A stretch of 64,000 nucleotides of DNA from an uncultured Aquimarina sp. GTDB taxonomy: Bacteria; Bacteroidota; Bacteroidia; Flavobacteriales; Flavobacteriaceae. The position numbers and the translations under genes are program-made. The stretch lies in NCBI GenBank assembly GCA_947500505.1, contig CANMSL010000004.1, positions 310,001 through 374,000 on the forward strand, in the 5' to 3' direction. The notes beneath the pieces are model-generated. The model worked only from the letters and a program-made list of their open reading frames with translations. It did no database searches and had not been told where the DNA came from. Of this stretch, positions 61,268 through 64,000 are shown piece after piece. Numbering within the stretch: the stretch's first letter is position 1; each line of letters begins with the position of its first letter.

Positions 61268-62851
61268 TTAATTATTAATGAAAACAATACCATCAGAACT
61301 TCCCGCTGCATCTATAACCGACTGTTGAAAACCAACTTTTTGAGAAGATGGAATGTTTTTTAAATCAACTATATGTAATACATCGTTTGCTCCTGCTTTC
61401 TGCAAAGGTATTTTTTTTCCTATACCTTCGGCCATTCTTGTTAAATTCCCTCTATTAACAGGAGTTTTAACATCTGTCCACCTGTAAGGATCTGGTCCAT
61501 CAATTTTAAAATCTAAATCTGGTTCTCCTAATTTTCTATTAGGTCTTCTAGGGTTTTCAACGATACCTTGATTCTCTGCACTCAGTATAGCTTCTGCCTC
61601 ATTTTCTGCTTTGATTATATCACCTTTACTAGTTTTTCCTTCTTCTCTTGCAAGTTCCTCAAATCGAGGATCTTTTCTCGGTTCATAAGATGTCCCCTCC
61701 TCATACGCCTGTCCATCCTTATCAGGTTTAGTAGGAGATTCACTTTCTGCATTTCTTGTTGAGTTCCCTTCTTCCTCTTCTGTTTTTGTGTTTTCCGGAT
61801 CATCAGACTTGGTTGTTTCTGGTTCGTCAGTTCTAGTTGTTTCGTTTTCATCTGCTTTCGAAGATGTCTCTCCTTCATCAGGTTTAGATGTAGTTTCAGC
61901 ATCTCTCACGGGAGCATCTGCATCATCTGCACCTTTACGAAAACTATTCTCCACATCTCGTTTTCCTTGTCCAACGGGCAAAAACATCATCGCGGTACCC
62001 CACACATCATTCCAACTTCCTTGTCCGGTAACTACACGATACGCACTCATCTCACCGCCAAAAACACCTTCTGCAATAGATCCTGCACTGGCGTTACCTG
62101 TTTCTCCATAAGATTGTAATCCTCCCTGAGCACCTCCAATACCTCTAAAAATTAATCCAACTTTACTAACACTTTCTATTGCATTTACTGCTAGATTTCT
62201 AGGTGTACTGGCTAGAAACTTCAGTCCTGCTTGTCCTACTGCTCGCATACCACCTACACTATAAGCCGCGGCACCGCCTAGATATGCCATACCTGCTGCA
62301 CCTACGGTAACGCCAATCATCATCCCTTGAAAAATCTCTCCTATATAATTAGCAGATGCTAATGATATGGCTTGCCACCAGTTCTTAATATTAGGAGCAA
62401 AAGTTATGCTACCTCCAGCAGCACAAGTCATCGTACTATTGCCTGTGATTGTAGGTGTACCAATCACCTTAAAATTACTTTTAGTACCAATCCATTTTCG
62501 TTTAGTGCCAAGTTGTTGTCCGCAGAGTAACCCTCCTACCACGCCACCAAACATAGCTCCCGCTGCTCCTGCTAGAGCTCCAAAGACAAGTAGTGCTGCA
62601 CCTCCTGTTGCAACAGTCAATACACCTACTACAATAGCTCCTACCACTACCACAGCAGCGGCTAGTGCCGCAATCCACATGTACTTACTACATCCAAAAT
62701 CAATAAAACTAGCAGTAGATGTATCTCTCTCTGTGATATAAACATCTCCTGGTTTGGTTTTAGGTCTAGATGCTGTTCCCTGAAAAGGAGCTGGGACACA
62801 TCCCGTAGAACACATCCAAAAATCTTTTTCTGTTATGATCTTATTACCCAT
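61268..62851 (-). CDS. T6SS PAAR-like effector with PD-(D/E)XK-like toxin domain
   Basis: 527 aa. It starts MGNKIITEKDFWMCSTGCVP, typical of PAAR-like (DUF4280-type) proteins of bacteroidotal T6SS, and the Cys-rich rest of that domain continues past a ~50-residue Gly/Ala-rich hydrophobic insert (57-110; two likely membrane segments) to IGTPTITGNSTMTCAAGGSI. A second hydrophobic stretch spans ~165-290. A Glu/Thr/Ser-rich linker lies at ~315-395. The C-terminal ~125 residues carry GEPDLDF (Asp445/447) and TDVK (Asp460, Lys462), a PD-(D/E)XK-like core, as in nuclease toxins. Likely delivered by the VgrG spike to kill rivals. Confidence 0.82.
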   Translation of the reverse strand: MGNKIITEKDFWMCSTGCVPAPFQGTASRPKTKPGDVYITERDTSTASFIDFGCSKYMWIAALAAAVVVVGAIVVGVLTVATGGAALLVFGALAGAAGAMFGGVVGGLLCGQQLGTKRKWIGTKSNFKVIGTPTITGNSTMTCAAGGSITFAPNIKNWWQAISLASANYIGEIFQGMMIGVTVGAAGMAYLGGAAAYSVGGMRAVGQAGLKFLASTPRNLAVNAIESVSKVGLIFRGIGGAQGGLQSYGETGNASAGSIAEGVFGGEMSAYRVVTGQGSWNDVWGTAMMFLPVGQGKRDVENSFRKGADDADAPVRDAETTSKPDEGETSSKADENETTRTDEPETTKSDDPENTKTEEEEGNSTRNAESESPTKPDKDGQAYEEGTSYEPRKDPRFEELAREEGKTSKGDIIKAENEAEAILSAENQGIVENPRRPNRKLGEPDLDFKIDGPDPYRWTDVKTPVNRGNLTRMAEGIGKKIPLQKAGANDVLHIVDLKNIPSSQKVGFQQSVIDAAGSSDGIVFINN

Positions 62852-62866
62852 AATTATCTGATTAGT

Positions 62867-63823
62867 TTACATATCATCAATTAAAAATGATATCTTACCA
62901 TCTCTCTTTGTTTTTTCTTGTTTTTTAGTAAAACCTGATGATTTCTTAGGAGCATCAGCATCTTTATGGTCTGCAATCATTGAATATCGCATCTTAGTAT
63001 ATAATCTTTCTTTATCTGCTACTTCTACATTCGTACTGCTTACTTCTAGTAATCTTCCTGTAGTAATTGCTATTGTATAGTTAGACTCTTTAAAAATATC
63101 TGCCTCAAGTTTTTTGATATCTAGTACTTTTTCAAAATTCTTATACGCTTTCTGATGCCAGCTTCTAGTTAAAATGCCTTGAGGTTTGGCAATTGCATCT
63201 ACCTTATATACTGCTCCTTTAGCGTTCTCTATTTCTTTTACAGTTACTTTGGTTTTCCATTGAAGTGTATTAGAATTTAAAAAATTATTTGTCACGATAT
63301 CACCATTAGTATAGGGTAGTGATTTTCCGTACGCATATGGAAAGTAAAGGTTTAGAAAATCATTAGCTCCTATTGCTGACTTTACCTTTTCTTTATCTTT
63401 AAATATTTCATCATTAAGTATTAAAATATCTTTGGCTTCAGGAGAATGTTCTATTGCTTTTTCCATTTCATTTTTGGTAATAGCCCATTTGTCTAGTATT
63501 AAGTCCATATTCAATACTTCTAACACTTTCCCTTCGTGATCTATAATCAAATGTAGTTCTGAGTACATCTTTCCAAAGGCTTGACTCATAGAAGAAATAT
63601 CCTGTATCATTGGATTATCATTTTCTATAAGTGTGTTTTCTAATTGTAAAAGAGAAATTTCTAAATAATCTTTTGCCACCCGATGTACTGTGAATTCCCA
63701 ACGCATTCGTGTTTTAGAGTTCATAGTTACATTTGCGGCCATCATGTTGCTATCAATAAAAAGCGTATAACGTTCTGAAAACGGTTCCAGAATTTGTATT
63801 GTATTGTATTTTTTAATTCCCAT
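62867..63823 (-). CDS. unknown 318-aa T6SS-linked protein (possible effector adaptor)
   Basis: 318 aa, no signal peptide or membrane segment. It starts MGIKKYNTIQILEPFSERYT and has mixed alpha/beta character with a Lys/Asp-rich tail (KKSSGFTKKQEKTKRDGKIS). No family recognised. It lies between the putative VgrG (15 bp upstream) and the PAAR-like effector (15 bp downstream), the position held by effector chaperones or adaptors in other T6SS loci. That role is an inference from position. Confidence 0.65.
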   Translation of the reverse strand: MGIKKYNTIQILEPFSERYTLFIDSNMMAANVTMNSKTRMRWEFTVHRVAKDYLEISLLQLENTLIENDNPMIQDISSMSQAFGKMYSELHLIIDHEGKVLEVLNMDLILDKWAITKNEMEKAIEHSPEAKDILILNDEIFKDKEKVKSAIGANDFLNLYFPYAYGKSLPYTNGDIVTNNFLNSNTLQWKTKVTVKEIENAKGAVYKVDAIAKPQGILTRSWHQKAYKNFEKVLDIKKLEADIFKESNYTIAITTGRLLEVSSTNVEVADKERLYTKMRYSMIADHKDADAPKKSSGFTKKQEKTKRDGKISFLIDDM

Positions 63824-63838
63824 TTTTCTTTCTAATAG

Positions 63839-64000
63839 TTAATTGATAAATACATCTCCACCGTCCATTTTTGTGTTACCTGCGATATGATTGTTTTTAG
63901 AAAAAATAGCTATTGAGTTATGTGCACCAACTCCAATATCTTCTCCTTCTGTAGTAATTGCTTTTCCTTTAAGAGTAATCGTACCATCTTTAAGCATTGT
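63839..64000 (-). CDS. C-terminal end of a VgrG-like T6SS spike protein (partial)
   Basis: The frame on the minus strand ends at 63839 and runs off the window; 53 codons are seen. The protein ends ...GVGAHNSIAIFSKNNHIAGN...DGGDVFIN, with short strands typical of the last turns of a gp5/VgrG beta-prism tip. The next genes are T6SS-linked, which supports the call. The N-terminus lies outside the window. Confidence 0.6.
   Translation of the reverse strand, partial: TMLKDGTITLKGKAITTEGEDIGVGAHNSIAIFSKNNHIAGNTKMDGGDVFIN

Noticed and set aside
61788..62111. 107-codon Ser/Val-rich plus-strand frame opposite the effector linker
   Set aside because: Antisense to the Glu/Thr/Ser-rich linker; low complexity and no start context.
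62367..62741. 124-codon plus-strand frame rich in Pro/Thr/Ala inside the effector
   Set aside because: Antisense image of the effector's Gly/Ala-rich hydrophobic region; composition is a by-product of that.

Overview
The window is AT-rich chromosomal DNA of a member of the Bacteroidota, most likely a marine Flavobacteriaceae; the genus cannot be fixed from this sequence, though an Aquimarina-like organism would fit. The signs are: TAnnTTTG promoter elements, few clear Shine-Dalgarno sites, many lipoproteins and TonB-receptor-like outer-membrane proteins, a PorV/PorQ-type protein, a GT117 (DUF2723) membrane glycosyltransferase, a cyclophilin-FKBP fusion, and a bacteroidotal type VI secretion (T6SS) effector locus. 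I see no rRNA, tRNA, CRISPR array, insertion sequence or prophage.

Layout. 1-7 kb: end of an M14 peptidase, a MEST-like alpha/beta hydrolase with an Mpo1-like protein, a redoxin, a YfiT/DinB protein and the fused prolyl isomerase. 6.3-12.1 kb: the first accessory block. A sigma-70-like factor and a single-pass TPR protein (likely its anti-sigma factor) are divergent from a Cys-rich lipoprotein and an exported, membrane-anchored TPR-CHAT caspase-like protease, followed by two small double-glycine leader peptides. 12.2-27.7 kb: mostly core genes: an outer-membrane protein, recQ, the kdsD-tatC-CMD run, lptB, pssA, a PorV-like protein, lnt, an ABC-F ATPase, a degenerate methyltransferase, a LolD/MacB-like ATPase, a sodium symporter and a CoA-binding protein.

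27.8-30.8 kb: an outer-membrane beta-barrel gene surrounded by three matches to TGTAAC-N16/17-CGTC, which resembles extracytoplasmic-function (ECF) sigma promoters. Two of the three lead within about 150 nt into strong rho-independent terminators with no gene between, suggesting one or two small RNAs co-regulated with the gene. 30.8-57.7 kb: fabH, a NERD protein, a TetR-AarF pair, htpG, a CapK-like adenylating enzyme convergent with an ATP-grasp protein, a membrane-spanning LuxR regulator, GT117, an S9 peptidase, a small DUF3052/DoxX/AlkB operon, an AraC regulator, an S1/P1 nuclease, a hydrolase that has lost its nucleophile, a HAD phosphatase, an M61 peptidase, a DUF819 transporter and a DUF4369 lipoprotein.

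57.8-64 kb: the second accessory block, all on the minus strand. The tail of what looks like a VgrG spike is followed by an unknown 318-aa protein, a PAAR-like effector with a PD-(D/E)XK-like C-terminus, a pentapeptide-like protein that is the probable immunity protein, and then a run of small orphan, immunity-like genes. An endonuclease V homologue sits in this run. Next to it lies a decayed piece of a second effector's linker, followed by a broken lipoprotein gene. The pattern is that of a T6SS effector locus that has gone through repeated replacement of its toxin end.
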